A DNA stretch of 19,718 nucleotides from Bacteroidales bacterium (GCA_016281475.1 JAEEIS010000267.1:1-19718), one strand, 5' to 3'; shown: positions 10,601 to 18,802, counted from the stretch's first letter. Translations and numbers: made by a program. Notes: generated from the letters alone by a model not told the origin.

Positions 10601-13600
10601 TCCGCCACCCAGATGCGCGAGCATCCGCCAAGGGTGGCATAGATGAGGGCGACGTTGATGTCGCTCATGGCGTTGCTCCATGAGGTGCCGTCGCGCAGGC
10701 CCGCACCGGTGGCGGTGACGTAGACTATGCTGTCGGGATAGGTGGGCAGGGTGATGCCGCTGTAGGGCGACTCGTAGCAGCCGATGTCGCTACGGCCATT
10801 CTGTAGGCGGGGGTTGCCTACAAGGTCGGTGGCGGTGCCGTAGGTTGGACTGGTGTATAGAGTGCTGTCGTTCGAGCCGCGGTCGATGAGTATGGAGCCT
10901 TCCTGCAGCGTCCAGTCGGCAGTGGTGGCATATTCGTGGCCTGTTCCGATTGCGGGCTGGGTGAACATGGGACTGGTGATGGTTCCTGTGTTGGCGGTGC
11001 TGAGGATGAAGCATTCGCTGCTGTGCTGGTAGGCAGGCAGCTCGGATTCGAAGGCGCAGTTGAAAAAGTTGGAGCTGCCTGACGAGACTGCCTGCTCTAG
11101 CGAGGTGGGGTTGTATTCGCTACGGTTGCCCCAGAAGAGGGTGTTGTAGATGTTGCAGTACGATCCGCAGTAGTTGAGAGATGCGGAGCCGGTGCTGTTG
11201 TTGGCGACTATGTGACAGTTGTATAGGGTGCAGTTGCTGATGTATATGCCGCTGTAGTTGTATGCGGTATTGTTGGCTATCAGGCAGTTTGATAGGGTTC
11301 CGTTGTTGCTGTACAGTCCACCATAGTAGTAGGCTTGGTTGGCTGTGATGCGGCAGCGGTGGATGGTGCCGTTGTTGTATATACCGCCATAGTATGAGGC
11401 GCTGTCGGCTGTGATGGTGCAGCCTCGCAGCGTGCCGTACTGGTTGTAGACACCGCCGGCATAGTAGGCTCGGCATTGGGTCACGGTGCTGTTGGCCAGG
11501 ATGCCGCCTTGGCGCAGATAGGCGCCGCCGCCATAGTCGGAACCCGCCTGTCCGCCAGTGAGGGTGAAGCCGTCCCAGAGGGAGCTGTCGTTGGTGAGTG
11601 CGGCGGGCTGGTATAGCACACGACGCACGCCCTGACCGTCGAGGATGGTGGGGTGCGCCTGGATTTCGCGTGCCGCGAGGTCGAAGGTGGCGGGCTCGGT
11701 GCCTTGGAAGCCTCCGTAGACGTGCGCTCCGCCCATCATGGTGAAGGCGTTGTCGGCAGTGACGTCGCCGTAGTAGGTGCCTTCTGCCACCCATACCTGC
11801 GGATGGCCGCAGAGTGACGAGTAGAGTATGGCGGTGTTGATGTCGCTCATGGCATTGGCCCATGAGGTGCCGTCCTGCAGGCCTGCGCCTGTGGAAGTGA
11901 CGTAGATGATGCCGCTCGTGTATTCGGGCAGTATCAGGCCGAGGCTGGAGGATTCGTAGCATCCGATGTCGACCCTGCCGTTCTGCACACGGCTGTTGCC
12001 AGCCAGGTCAGTGGCGGGCAGGAGGAGGGTGCTGTCCATGTGGCCGCGGTCGATGAGTATAGAGCCTTCCTGCAGCGTCCAGTCGGCGGTGGCGGCATAG
12101 TCGATGCCGGCACCTGCGGCGGGCTGCACGAACTTGGGACTGGTGAGGTCGCCCACGTTTTGTGAACTGAGGATGATGCATTCTGTCGTGGTTCCTCCGG
12201 TGGGATACATCGCCTCGAAGGCGCAACGGGTGCAGGTGGCGTTGACGTATGCCTGCTGCCGCGGCGTGGTGTCGTTGGCATAGCGGTTGCCCCAGAAGAT
12301 GGTGTTGTAGATGTTTCCGTATGAGATGTAATTGAGCGTCGTGGAGTTGAGGGTGCGGTTGGCTACCACATGGCAGTTGGCCAAGACGGTACCCGAGTGG
12401 CATATACCGCCGTGATAGCTTGCGGTGTTGTTGGCAATGAGTGTATTGTATGTGTTGCCCTCGCTGTAGAGGCCGCCATAGTAGTAGGCTTGGTTGGCCG
12501 TAATAGCACAGTTTTGCACGGTTCCGTAGTTGTACACTCCGCCGCCATATTCGGCGCTGTCGGCCGTGACGAGACAGTTGCGCAGCTTACCATAGTAGTT
12601 GAACACACCGCCACCGCTGTTGCCGGTCCGACACTGGGTGATGGTGCTGTTGGCAAGGATGCCGCCCTGACGGAGGTACGCGCCGGCGCCCGACTCGTTG
12701 GTCAGGCGTCCGCGGGTGATGTGGAAGCCGTCCCAGATGATGCTGTCGCCCGACAGGCTGGAGGTTTGGTAGAGCACACGGCGTGCGTCCTGACCGTCGA
12801 GGATGGTGGGATGCGACTGGATGTCGCGTGCCGCGAGGTCGAAGGTGGCAGGCTCGTTGCCATAGAATCCGCCGTAGACGTCCACACCCGGTAGCATGGT
12901 GAAGGCGTTGGCGGCAGTGACGTCGCCGTAGTAGGTGCCTTCGGCTACCCACACTTGCGGGCGGATATTGAATGCTTGATGAATGGCGGCGGCAGTGTTT
13001 AATGCCCAGTTGAAATCGGCTGTGGCATTCTCCCATGAGGTGCCATTTCCTGCTCCAGCACCGCCAACCTTCACATATAGGCGGTCGGTCTCCTGTAGCT
13101 GGGTGGTGAACCGGACAGTACGCCATGCGGAAGTGTCTCCCGTCGTGCAGATAGTCCTTGCACGCAGCTCGTACTGCGTGTTCTGCAACAGGCCGGTGAT
13201 GGTCACCGTGTCGGCTGGTATTATTTCGATATAATTGTCGCTGTCCATCCTGCGGTACTGCATTTGCAGTGGGCCCATAGAGAGCGTGCGGTAGGTGGCA
13301 GAAGAGGGTGTTATGTTCACCGCCATTACGCTAGGTTGTGGACAGGTGGTTGCCTCACAAGTAGAGGGGATACGCATATTGGGTCGGTAGGTCGCCATTG
13401 AAAACGAGTAATTGCCTCCAACGGTGTAATGGGTGCCATCAGAAGCGATATATAAGGACTTGTAACCGTCTGTTGCATGTGTGGCAAAACGGTTGCTCGG
13501 AGAAGTCCAGCTGCCCGTATTGTCGACAACGGCAATGACCAGATTCTGTGCACCGCTGTAGCTGAATGGTGTCTGTAGCGGGATGGCGAGCCAAGTGTTG

Positions 13601-16600
13601 TCGTTGTTGAATGTTACCGAACCTGCAAACACCTCTGTCAGGGTGTTTCCGGGCACCATGTCGCTGTTTGAGGCAAACTCCGTCTTGGTAGTTTCGCCGA
13701 GGTATATCTGTATCGAACGGGTACAAGGCGAACTGTAATAATACTGCCAATAGAGCGTGTCGATAGTCGTCGCACCACCTATCTCGGAGGCATCCACCAA
13801 CGATTGGGTGTAGCTATAATTGTAATAGATGTTCAAAGGAAGATTGCCGCCATTGGTGGTGAGATAGTTGTCTGGGTCGCCAAGCATAACACCGTGCCCA
13901 CCCGCGCCGCAGGCGGTATGGAACGACAGGATGTCGGTGTAGATGCTATACTCACTTCCGCAGACGCTCTTGAGTCGTAGGAGGTAGGACGCGTCGAAAG
14001 CCAAAGGCATAAGCGTCTGCTCATGGCCCACCACGGTGATAGCAGTCCACTGCGAGTCGGCCGCAAGGGCATATTCCAGCACCACCGTGTCGCGGTCGCC
14101 CGTCCAGCTGACCATGGCCGAGAAGGCGGTCACTTCACTCACTGTCACCTGCGTGGGACGTATGCAGAAACGCTCGCCGTGGTACTCGTAGCAGCCCATG
14201 TCGGGAGCGGTGCCGTAGGGACGGACGGTGCCGTTCAGGTCGTAGCTGCTGGCGGAAGTGGCTGAGCCCATGTCGATACAGGCCGAGCCCTCCATCAGGC
14301 GGTAGTCGTGGTCGTCGGGGCTGGCGAAGCGCACATGCAGGCTGTCGTCGTCGCCCATGTTGGCATGTGCGAGCAGGAGCACGGTGCTGTCGGTGCCCAG
14401 ATATGAGTCGGCCGCACAATGGGTGACGGTTAGAGAGGAGGTGTTGACGTAGTCTTCGCCACCATTGGTACGGCGATTGCCCCAGACGATGGTGTTGCTG
14501 AGTGTGTAGGAGCTGCTGCCACCGCCACAGTACAGTCCTGCCGGATAGGTGGCCGAGTTGTTCACGATGTCGCAATGGTCGATGTTGGTGTAGTAGGCAT
14601 ACAGTCCGCCGCCATAGGCAGAGCAGCTGTTGCCGCAGAAGAGGCAGTTGGTAATATTACCATATTGTATATAGGCACCGCCGCCATAGTAGCCTGTGGT
14701 GACGTTGTTGCGCACAATGCAGTGTTCCAAGTCCAGACGGTAGGCGTACACGCCGCCACCATAGCTGCTGTGGGAGCCGTTCTCAATGGTCACACCGTTG
14801 AGCACGGCGTTGCGCTGACGCAGGGTGCTTGTGTTGAGGTTCGCCACCTGCCGTTGGCCACGACCGTCGAGGACGGTGCGGTGGGTGGCGAGGTTGCGCT
14901 GGCTCAAATTGTAGGTCTCAGGCTCGTTGCCCACAAAGCCGCCATACACACGCACGCCCGGCACTAGGCCGAAGGCGTAGGTACGGGTGGTGTCGCCATG
15001 GTAGGTGCCTTCCGCCACCCAGATGTCGCACAGGGTGCCGTAGGAGGAGTAGCAGAGGTCGGCCATCTGTAGGGCCTCATCGATGTTGTCCATAGCATTG
15101 GCCCAGCTGGTGCCGTCGCCGTTGCCACAGGCCGTCGGCTTGACATAGAGGCGGCTCACGTTGGGGGGAAGGGTTCTGAAGGTGCGGGTGGTCCAGCGAC
15201 TGGTGTCGCCTGCGCCGCAGATGTTGCGCATCCGCACTTCGTAGTTGGTGACGGGGGAGAGTCCGGTCAGCATGGTGGTGCCGCTGCCGAGGGTCACGGC
15301 CGTATAGTCAGTGGCACCTGCGAGACGGTACTGCATCTCAGCCGTGCCGCTGGCCGCCCAGTCGATTGTGGCATCGGTCACCCCGGCCACCACGTCGAAC
15401 ACGGGGGTGGCACAGGCGTTCAAGTCGCACTCGCCCGGCATGTGCAGCACATTGCAGTACGAACCCATATTGAAGGTGACGTTGCCGAAATTCACCGGGC
15501 TGCCGTCCCGATAGTAATAGAGGGAACGGTTAGGCGCCGAGAAGGTGAGGAACTTATTGGCGCTGTACTGCCAGGAGCCTGTCGAGTCAATCACTGCCAC
15601 CACCAGGTTGTCCGTACCGTTATAGGTGAACGGGGTGGTCAGCACGATGCTGTTCATGCGTGGCGAGTTGCTGAAGGTGTAGTAGTCGTCGTACACCAGG
15701 GTCAGCTGGCTCATGGGTATCACATCGGCGACGCTGCCGAAGGCGCTCATGGAGGTGTGTCCGAGGTAGACCTTCAGCCGACGGTTGGTGGAACTGGAAT
15801 AGGTGTAGAAGAAATCAAGTTGGGTGATAGTGGTGGCACCGCCTAGTTCTGAGGCCAAGTATATCTGCTGTGTGGCCGAGTAGTTGTAGTAGGTCTGAGT
15901 GGGGAAGTAGTTGCCCTCGTTGTTGATGCCAGCCGTGCTGTCTCCCACAAGCACATAACCTACCACGTCGGGGCATCCGGTCATGAAAGTCAGATTGTAG
16001 TCGTCGCTCACGCTGCCGGTGCAGACGCTGCGGAGACGCACGTCGTAGTTAGTCAGACCAGTCAGGCCCGTGAGTCGCACACTGCACAGCATCATGCCCA
16101 TCGCGCTGTCCATATAGGAGTTGGTGGAGGCATTCACCGTCATCGAATCCCATGTGGAAGCTGATTGTTCTTTATAATATAGATTGTAGGAGGGATAGGA
16201 GGCGTCCCAGACCACGCGGGCCGAAAAGCTCGTCACCTCGTTGACCTGGGCATAGACTACCGAGCCGCAGATGTCGACGCCCTGGTACTCATAGCATCCG
16301 ATGTCAGCTGCCGAGCCATAGACGCGGGGATTGCCCTCGATGTCTTTAGTCGTTGCAGGGGTGCCCACTGCGGCATCGATACAGGCCGAGCCGCCGTTGA
16401 GCTGCAAGTTGGTGGGAGGAGCCACAAACCTGGGGTAGTTGGCGTTTGCCACCGAGCCGATATTCTGGGCATCGAGGTTGATGTTGCCGGTGCCGGTGAT
16501 GCCGCCTTCCACAGCCGAATGATAGCCTGTCAGCAGTCCGCTGACCTGAGAGCTGAGGTGGGTGTTATTATAAGAATAGGTGTTGCCCCATACAATGCTG

Positions 16601-18570
16601 TTCTCCAGACGGCTGGTGTAGCCTGTGCTGTACGAGCTACCGCTCACTGCCGCATAGCCGCTGTAGTTGGAGGCGTTGCCAACCACGTCGCAATGGCTCA
16701 GCACACTGCTGTCGCGCAGCGTCACCACATTGTAGCGCACCGTGTTGCGGGCGATAAGGCAGTTCTCGGCACGGGCGTTGGTCATGCGTATCATCTCCGA
16801 GCCATACGACGAGGTGTTGGAGTTGTCCACTATCGAGCAGTTCTCCAACGACACCCACGAATTGTCGGGAGCACTGGAGCAGTCGATAGACAGCATATAG
16901 CTGGACGATACTGCGTTGTTGGTGATGATGCAGTTTCGCAAGGCACCGTATTGTCTCAGGTTGGCCACGGTGTAGACCATGCCTGTAAAGGTGAAGCCGT
17001 CGGCCCAGCAGGCCGTGCTGTCCGTTGCTTCATTATACTGATAGATGCCGTTGTTGTATTGCGGGGCAATCACCGTGGGATGGGCCGCCAGGTCGCGCAG
17101 CGACATATCGTAGGTCGCAGGCTCGTTGCCCACCAGGCCGCCATAGACGTGCATGCCGGGATAAAGGTAGATGGTGGATGAGTATTCGCCCTGTGCCACC
17201 CACACCTCGGGAGCCGTGCCATATTGCCAGTAGAGCGTGGAGGCCAGATTGCAGGCATCGTTTAACGAAGCCATGGCGTTGCTCCAGCTGCGTCCCGTAT
17301 ACTCGCCGCTGCCTGTGGATGAGACATAGATGATGGGCATCCACACGGCATTGGTGCTGAACCATACTTCGTTCCAGCCGCTGGTGTCGGTGCCGCACAG
17401 CGATGCCACCTCCACCCTGTAGTCGCTGTTGTGCATGAGGGAGGTGAAGGTGTAGAAGGTATCGGTGGTTGTCACCGTAGTTAATAAGGAATCCCAATTA
17501 TAATAAAGTTTCAATATATAGTTGTTCGCACCAGTCAGCGACCACGTGACGGTGGCGTGCGAGGTGTCGATATTGGTTACATCTGCCCATGCGGGATAAG
17601 GGCAGGCGTTGCAGTTGTTCATCACTGAGGCGAGCGTGTCGCCGTCGTAGAGGTCCCATCCCTCGCCTTCCGCCAAGAGGTGGTGGCTGAGGTCGTATAT
17701 CATAAACTGGCTCTCATTGTCCTCGCCCACTTGATGCCACACCAGTGTCAGGCTGTCGTGGCACAGCGGCAGAGCCACCGAGTCGTAATAGCCGTCGGTC
17801 ATCGTCACAAAGTCCATCAACGAGCCCCGTTGGTAGACATATATGCCGTTGCCGTTCCAACCGTCGTGGTTGTAGTCGCGCAACATGAACGTCACGTTGC
17901 AGGTGCTCTCGCCACAGAGGGTGGCGAAATGCCCCATGCGGGAGGGGCTGGTCTCGCTGGTGCATGTGGCGGTCACATACACATCATACCAATGTGCCGA
18001 ATCCAGACCCGTCAGCGTCACCGCCGGTGTGGTCACGGTGAGCGTAGTGCCGCTGCCAGGCGTAAAGCCCGCTGCGCCATACTCCACCTGCCACGAGGTG
18101 CTGTTTCCGCTGGTGTTCCATGCCAGCGACAGCATGTTGTGGGTTCGCGACACCAGATGCAGGCCGCTCGGACGCGGACAGGTGACGCACTGGTTCATCA
18201 CCACACCCATCGTGTCGCCCGTGGAGTAGTCGGAAGCATCCGGCACATACAGCAGCGTGTCGCCGTTTTCGTCGGTCACCGCAAAGGAGACTTCCCCATC
18301 GTAGTAGCCCGACGACCAGATAAACGTTACCGAGTCGGAACAGACCGGTACCGTACTCTCGCCGTTCGAACCACTATTGAGAGTTACCGTGCCCCTCAAT
18401 GTGGTGCCTTGGTAGACATACAGTTGGCCTTCGTTCCAACCGTCGCCGAAGCTGTCGTGCATCTCAACCAGTATCTGGCATTGTGGCGTGTTTCCGGCGC
18501 ATTGCGCCCCCACGCTATTTGCAATAGCCATTACTGCGATGCATGAAAGAAAGAATAGTAGTTTCTTCAT
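4663..18570 (-). CDS. Giant modular secreted protein (4635 aa): FN3, beta-helix, CARDB and IPT domains
   Basis: One uninterrupted frame. It starts MKKLLFFLSCIAVMAIANSVGAQ (cut near residue 22). Approximate domains: two related beta-sandwiches with a GDGWN or HDGWN motif (24-130, 220-322), each followed by an FN3 domain (131-215, 323-405). Then come beta-helix 1 (411-764), FN3 (768-860), a beta-sandwich (866-1046), FN3 (1053-1137), beta-helix 2 (1140-1465), FN3 (1469-1550), a beta-sandwich (1554-1740) and FN3 (1743-1824). Beta-helices 3, 4 and 5 follow (1830-2215, 2220-2610, 2615-3000). FN3-like domains (3003-3190) lead to about nine CARDB domains (3194-4330), a pre-peptidase-like domain (4335-4440), an IPT/TIG-like domain (4441-4525) and a terminal beta domain to 4635. 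Each beta-helix opens with DGTSWxNA and WVAxGTY, then VYGGFxGNEP and HPTILDG, and closes near DIGCYE. No catalytic triad or sorting signal is seen. The inferred role is an extracellular adhesin or scaffold. It is the first gene of the presumed operon. Confidence 0.93.
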   Translation of the reverse strand: MKKLLFFLSCIAVMAIANSVGAQCAGNTPQCQILVEMHDSFGDGWNEGQLYVYQGTTLRGTVTLNSGSNGESTVPVCSDSVTFIWSSGYYDGEVSFAVTDENGDTLLYVPDASDYSTGDTMGVVMNQCVTCPRPSGLHLVSRTHNMLSLAWNTSGNSTSWQVEYGAAGFTPGSGTTLTVTTPAVTLTGLDSAHWYDVYVTATCTSETSPSRMGHFATLCGESTCNVTFMLRDYNHDGWNGNGIYVYQRGSLMDFVTMTDGYYDSVALPLCHDSLTLVWHQVGEDNESQFMIYDLSHHLLAEGEGWDLYDGDTLASVMNNCNACPYPAWADVTNIDTSHATVTWSLTGANNYILKLYYNWDSLLTTVTTTDTFYTFTSLMHNSDYRVEVASLCGTDTSGWNEVWFSTNAVWMPIIYVSSTGSGEYTGRSWSNAMASLNDACNLASTLYWQYGTAPEVWVAQGEYSSTIYLYPGMHVYGGLVGNEPATYDMSLRDLAAHPTVIAPQYNNGIYQYNEATDSTACWADGFTFTGMVYTVANLRQYGALRNCIITNNAVSSSYMLSIDCSSAPDNSWVSLENCSIVDNSNTSSYGSEMIRMTNARAENCLIARNTVRYNVVTLRDSSVLSHCDVVGNASNYSGYAAVSGSSYSTGYTSRLENSIVWGNTYSYNNTHLSSQVSGLLTGYHSAVEGGITGTGNINLDAQNIGSVANANYPRFVAPPTNLQLNGGSACIDAAVGTPATTKDIEGNPRVYGSAADIGCYEYQGVDICGSVVYAQVNEVTSFSARVVWDASYPSYNLYYKEQSASTWDSMTVNASTNSYMDSAMGMMLCSVRLTGLTGLTNYDVRLRSVCTGSVSDDYNLTFMTGCPDVVGYVLVGDSTAGINNEGNYFPTQTYYNYSATQQIYLASELGGATTITQLDFFYTYSSSTNRRLKVYLGHTSMSAFGSVADVIPMSQLTLVYDDYYTFSNSPRMNSIVLTTPFTYNGTDNLVVAVIDSTGSWQYSANKFLTFSAPNRSLYYYRDGSPVNFGNVTFNMGSYCNVLHMPGECDLNACATPVFDVVAGVTDATIDWAASGTAEMQYRLAGATDYTAVTLGSGTTMLTGLSPVTNYEVRMRNICGAGDTSRWTTRTFRTLPPNVSRLYVKPTACGNGDGTSWANAMDNIDEALQMADLCYSSYGTLCDIWVAEGTYHGDTTRTYAFGLVPGVRVYGGFVGNEPETYNLSQRNLATHRTVLDGRGQRQVANLNTSTLRQRNAVLNGVTIENGSHSSYGGGVYAYRLDLEHCIVRNNVTTGYYGGGAYIQYGNITNCLFCGNSCSAYGGGLYAYYTNIDHCDIVNNSATYPAGLYCGGGSSSYTLSNTIVWGNRRTNGGEDYVNTSSLTVTHCAADSYLGTDSTVLLLAHANMGDDDSLHVRFASPDDHDYRLMEGSACIDMGSATSASSYDLNGTVRPYGTAPDMGCYEYHGERFCIRPTQVTVSEVTAFSAMVSWTGDRDTVVLEYALAADSQWTAITVVGHEQTLMPLAFDASYLLRLKSVCGSEYSIYTDILSFHTACGAGGHGVMLGDPDNYLTTNGGNLPLNIYYNYSYTQSLVDASEIGGATTIDTLYWQYYYSSPCTRSIQIYLGETTKTEFASNSDMVPGNTLTEVFAGSVTFNNDNTWLAIPLQTPFSYSGAQNLVIAVVDNTGSWTSPSNRFATHATDGYKSLYIASDGTHYTVGGNYSFSMATYRPNMRIPSTCEATTCPQPSVMAVNITPSSATYRTLSMGPLQMQYRRMDSDNYIEIIPADTVTITGLLQNTQYELRARTICTTGDTSAWRTVRFTTQLQETDRLYVKVGGAGAGNGTSWENATADFNWALNTAAAIHQAFNIRPQVWVAEGTYYGDVTAANAFTMLPGVDVYGGFYGNEPATFDLAARDIQSHPTILDGQDARRVLYQTSSLSGDSIIWDGFHITRGRLTNESGAGAYLRQGGILANSTITQCRTGNSGGGVFNYYGKLRNCLVTADSAEYGGGVYNYGTVQNCAITANQAYYYGGLYSEGNTYNTLIANNTASYHGGICHSGTVLANCHVVANRTLNSTTLNYISYGNIYNTIFWGNRYANDTTPRQQAYVNATCTRCAFEAMYPTGGTTTECIILSSQNVGDLTSPKFVQPAAGAGIDYAATADWTLQEGSILIDRGHMDSTLLLPATDLAGNSRVQNGRVDIGCYESSSLGLILPEYTSGIIYVTSTGAGLQDGTSWANAMSDINTAILYSSLCGHPQVWVAEGTYYGDVTADNAFTMMGGAHVYGGFQGTEPATFDLAAREIQAHPTILDGQGVRRVLYQPAALTNDSSLWDGFTLTGGQAGSDYGGGAYLRQGGILANSTVTQCRAYYAGGVYNQYGTLRGCTITADSASYYGGIYNNGTIHRCRITANQAYYYGGLYSNNGTLSNCLIANNTAYNYSGIYISNCTLYNCHIVANNSTGSASLNYCGSYCNIYNTLFWGNRSEYNPTSLEQAVSSGSSNFFNCAFESELPAYQHSSECFILSTANTGTITSPMFTQPAIGTGHEYATTADWTLQEGSILIDRGSNDSTLYTSPTYGTATDLVGNPRLQNGRSDIGCYESPYSGITLPTYPDSIVYVTATGAGLRDGTSWSNAMSDINVALIYATLGGCSRIWVAEGTYTGDTASSGAFSLREGVNMYGGFVGNEPPTYDLALRDLAAHPTILDGQHANRVLNQSGSYSTPTVVDGFIIQNGLVTNQSGAGVMLRQGGRLRNCTIQNNIMLVNNTYSYYGIGVNATGTSVSDTVLDHCVIRNNGYQNLIPSNYTAYVYGGGLYLSDATITNCEVYGNNSYYYGGIYASSCHIYNTAVSHNQAYNYAGVYIYYSSMYNCVVANNTASNYQGGVYGNYSSSIYNSIIWGNKVNYLASNMDGTLNIYNVAIEGGYSSGTNILELAPTNDGTNGTDNYVRFLDPGQRNYRLHPASHCVDYGDSTYNHLATDADGNPRILGNNIDIGAYESEASTTCPSPLNLRSLAITGTSATFAWSPQGSESQWLFTIQSADGTLDSNITLGDTTVTVSGLSLNRSYTCFVRANCGNEYSIRSPRLTIITLCDSSTLTPLSAFTTYTPTDSTIVYGQRVDFSWSALPEATSYDFYLWKGNVEPTTPTVTGLTTSALNNYPLPDYTHGAYYRWKVVAWNECINRTSPTHILRTNPYPDLHVTQITNSTPVANQPITITWTVKNDGEGNTPQGETWNDYIWLSGVDGVGGGFWYGVDEVLLATVQNLTSLNAGESYTNSVTVTIPEDYIGGYYLFVMTDLYAVRDFNYYAEGLTGPPDPYTPSVTGNPYHYLSGTMRGSQSIYETNESDNFFYKVISILPPPSPDLVVTHISHPTNAFSGSDIAVQWTVANQGTSLATGGWYDDVYIQMGSELNMAEARRLAHVKHNGGLATDSSYQASATVHLPINYAGTYNIFVVTDISDSVYESIYENNNTTASSQSIEVVMAPLADLTVTNVTMPATLSPRCNYPVSWTVTNAGAAATEKSQWRDALYLSTAPTYDASAVFLKYENHYGVIGIDSSYSATSTITIPATLTGSYYLIVRTDYLDSIFEYLNEDNNTGASTSPSQIVLSDLVVSSVQFENSISIGDTLHVQTYIKNIGQGTAYGYLNTRFNISGTPVSKGVQCNLAPGDSLLVTCLLKQTCISTAQGELTIQTNWDNQILESNTANNTKTVAYEVNRADLTATTINYADTGWSGTQMPVTILLSNIGTLAVNDTVSLAMYISSSNTTYTANAANRVLDSRERMSLTPDSSITLTRTVTLPNGIEGDYYLHLVIDPTNKICESNEGNNVTHGNTLMHVNLSPYPDLIVRNLNVPDTMSVGQTVTFDVDIINQGIAAAQGVLTTKVFMSLSGTWGSAPHIEVATLEQSVNIDVNDTLPCVVTGIIPTNANAGFYYFYAVTDYNDAFYEHTGESNNRVRSAQAFVKLYPLDLQIDSISGPATMDWGQQATYTLTITNHTTVPTSAPRWVDRLYVSQDGSIQANMANQEQNHTTVLLPGESYQVSFEVTIPFGSPSTLYLVGICDYNRSNPDIDVSNNQFVRSITINAVPTPDLQVSDVAILGNVVSGQPFQLVYTVTNVSATPVVQGHWADRVSMSYVAALNSTSQQLTLTPKEMSLAAGESYRDTVEVTVPVPNQGSRFLLVQTNAQLNFYETVQDNNVVAVPVTITLPPPGDLVVSRIVMPDTMVSGRRAQFQWAVANIGANDISGRGLSSLLYLSGDDVFDANDRLLGRANVEQISLASGDSVVQQLTARISSVSEGNYYLIAKTDVRNAFYEDNENNNNTVSVLPFYVKVRELPFNTPLVDTLYNGEPNDYKLNVGTHRNETVRLHVESDDSLHGAVNMVYVSHNRVGDNLSYNFSTIGQYTANPELYIPSTHAGYYGVSLYGSVPSDSMQVVTVTADILPFELRSINPDEGGTGGDVTIELNGSRFRPDMKVWMLKDGDTLFADTLIYSSYYQAFARFDLKDADTGYYSMGVLNYCEGEAMLTDVFHVTEESPDGLAYHMVFPNSPRPNRTISMMLEFGNTGNTDIVAPVLEVQSVGGTYISLTVDGLAQQTTTLRIPLSIEGEPEGLLRPGSYGTITIYGYTAGTLVFAIKQVQ
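5578..8991 (-). repeat. Array of about nine CARDB domains within the giant protein
   Basis: Residues 3194 to about 4331. Each unit opens with a (P/A/S/G)DL-x-V motif (PDLHVTQI, PDLVVTHI, ADLTVTNV, SDLVVSSV, ADLTATTI, PDLIVRNL, LDLQIDSI, PDLQVSDV, GDLVVSRI). Each closes with a Y-x-x-D or E-N-x-E-x-NN segment such as NESDNFF, YENNNT, NEGNNVT or DENNNNT. Units are about 126 residues long and well diverged, so the array is old compared with the beta-helix copies. CARDB domains are cell-adhesion-related folds of bacterial surface proteins. Confidence 0.82.
9568..13083 (-). repeat. Three tandem copies of a beta-helix module of about 1.17 kb (modules 3-5)
   Basis: Modules start at 13083, 11910 and 10728, giving periods of 1173 and 1182 bp. 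Modules 3 and 4 are still similar at DNA level. A perfect 23-base match lies at 11321-11343 and 12476-12498, and a longer one runs from about 11756 and 12914. Each encodes the same opening motifs (WVAEGTY, HPTILDG) and the same coil ladder of GG-x-Y ... NC-x-I ... N steps of roughly 20-24 residues. The pattern indicates recent tandem duplication or conversion inside the gene. Confidence 0.82.
13084..17340 (-). repeat. Two copies of a four-domain block (beta-helix, FN3, beta-sandwich, FN3)
   Basis: Residues 411-1139 and 1140-1829 carry the same domain order. The beta-sandwich copies share SE(L/I)GGATTI, YLG-T, TPF-Y-G, NLV(V/I)AV and TGSW. They are diverged at DNA level, so this block duplication looks older than the beta-helix triplication to its left. 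Confidence 0.75.
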
Positions 18571-18802
18571 GTTTTTATATTTTTGTCAATAATTCAATAT
18601 CATTTATTCACTAATTAATGCACTTCTAACCAGTCCATTGTGAACAATGAGCTGTTAGTTTCTTTTTGGTTTATGCGGTGCAAATATACAAAATTTTCCT
18701 AAATAATAACTTTTTTTGACGGAAAATGTCGCTTTTTTTTCAAATAGTATTCATCCCCAACCATCCAATATTTATTTTTGACAAATGCGAACTACACGAA
18801 CA
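18571..18802 (-). promoter_or_regulatory. AT-rich leader and upstream region of the giant gene
   Basis: No gene is present. On the minus strand the region contains the likely promoter box at 18681-18688, a leader of about 100 nt, and an A-rich stretch immediately before the ATG (ACAAAAATATAAAAAC) that stands in place of a Shine-Dalgarno site. Upstream of the box are A/T-rich tracts, including T runs at 18711-18717 and 18733-18740. I see no operator-like palindrome or riboswitch. Confidence 0.6.
18681..18688 (-). promoter_or_regulatory. Bacteroidota-type -7 promoter box (TATATTTG)
   Basis: Read on the minus strand the sequence is TTTTGTATATTTGCACCGC, matching the TAnnTTTG -7 consensus used by the primary sigma factor of Bacteroidota. 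A -33 TTTG at the expected distance is weak (AGTT). The box lies about 110 nt upstream of the giant gene's ATG and is the only good match I found in front of any gene of this cluster. Confidence 0.6.

Noticed and set aside
9568..17340. Beta-helix modules as pectate lyases or other polysaccharide-cleaving enzymes
   Set aside because: The right-handed beta-helix fold is likely, but no catalytic residues or enzyme motifs were recognised. The repeated opening and closing motifs fit structural secreted modules better.
17680..18546. Plus-strand frame of 288 codons opposite the N-terminus of the giant protein
   Set aside because: It is a shadow of the GDGWN and FN3 coding region, with no signal peptide, domain or leader, and biased composition.
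18538..18570. Lipoprotein signal in the giant protein (LSC at residues 8-10)
   Set aside because: The Cys lies too early, inside the hydrophobic core. A normal type I site (VGA|Q) follows at about residue 22.
18773..18780. Plus-strand TATTTTTG matching the Bacteroidota promoter box
   Set aside because: No gene follows on the plus strand and the region is A/T-rich, so a chance match is likely. It would matter only if the repeats are transcribed rightward.
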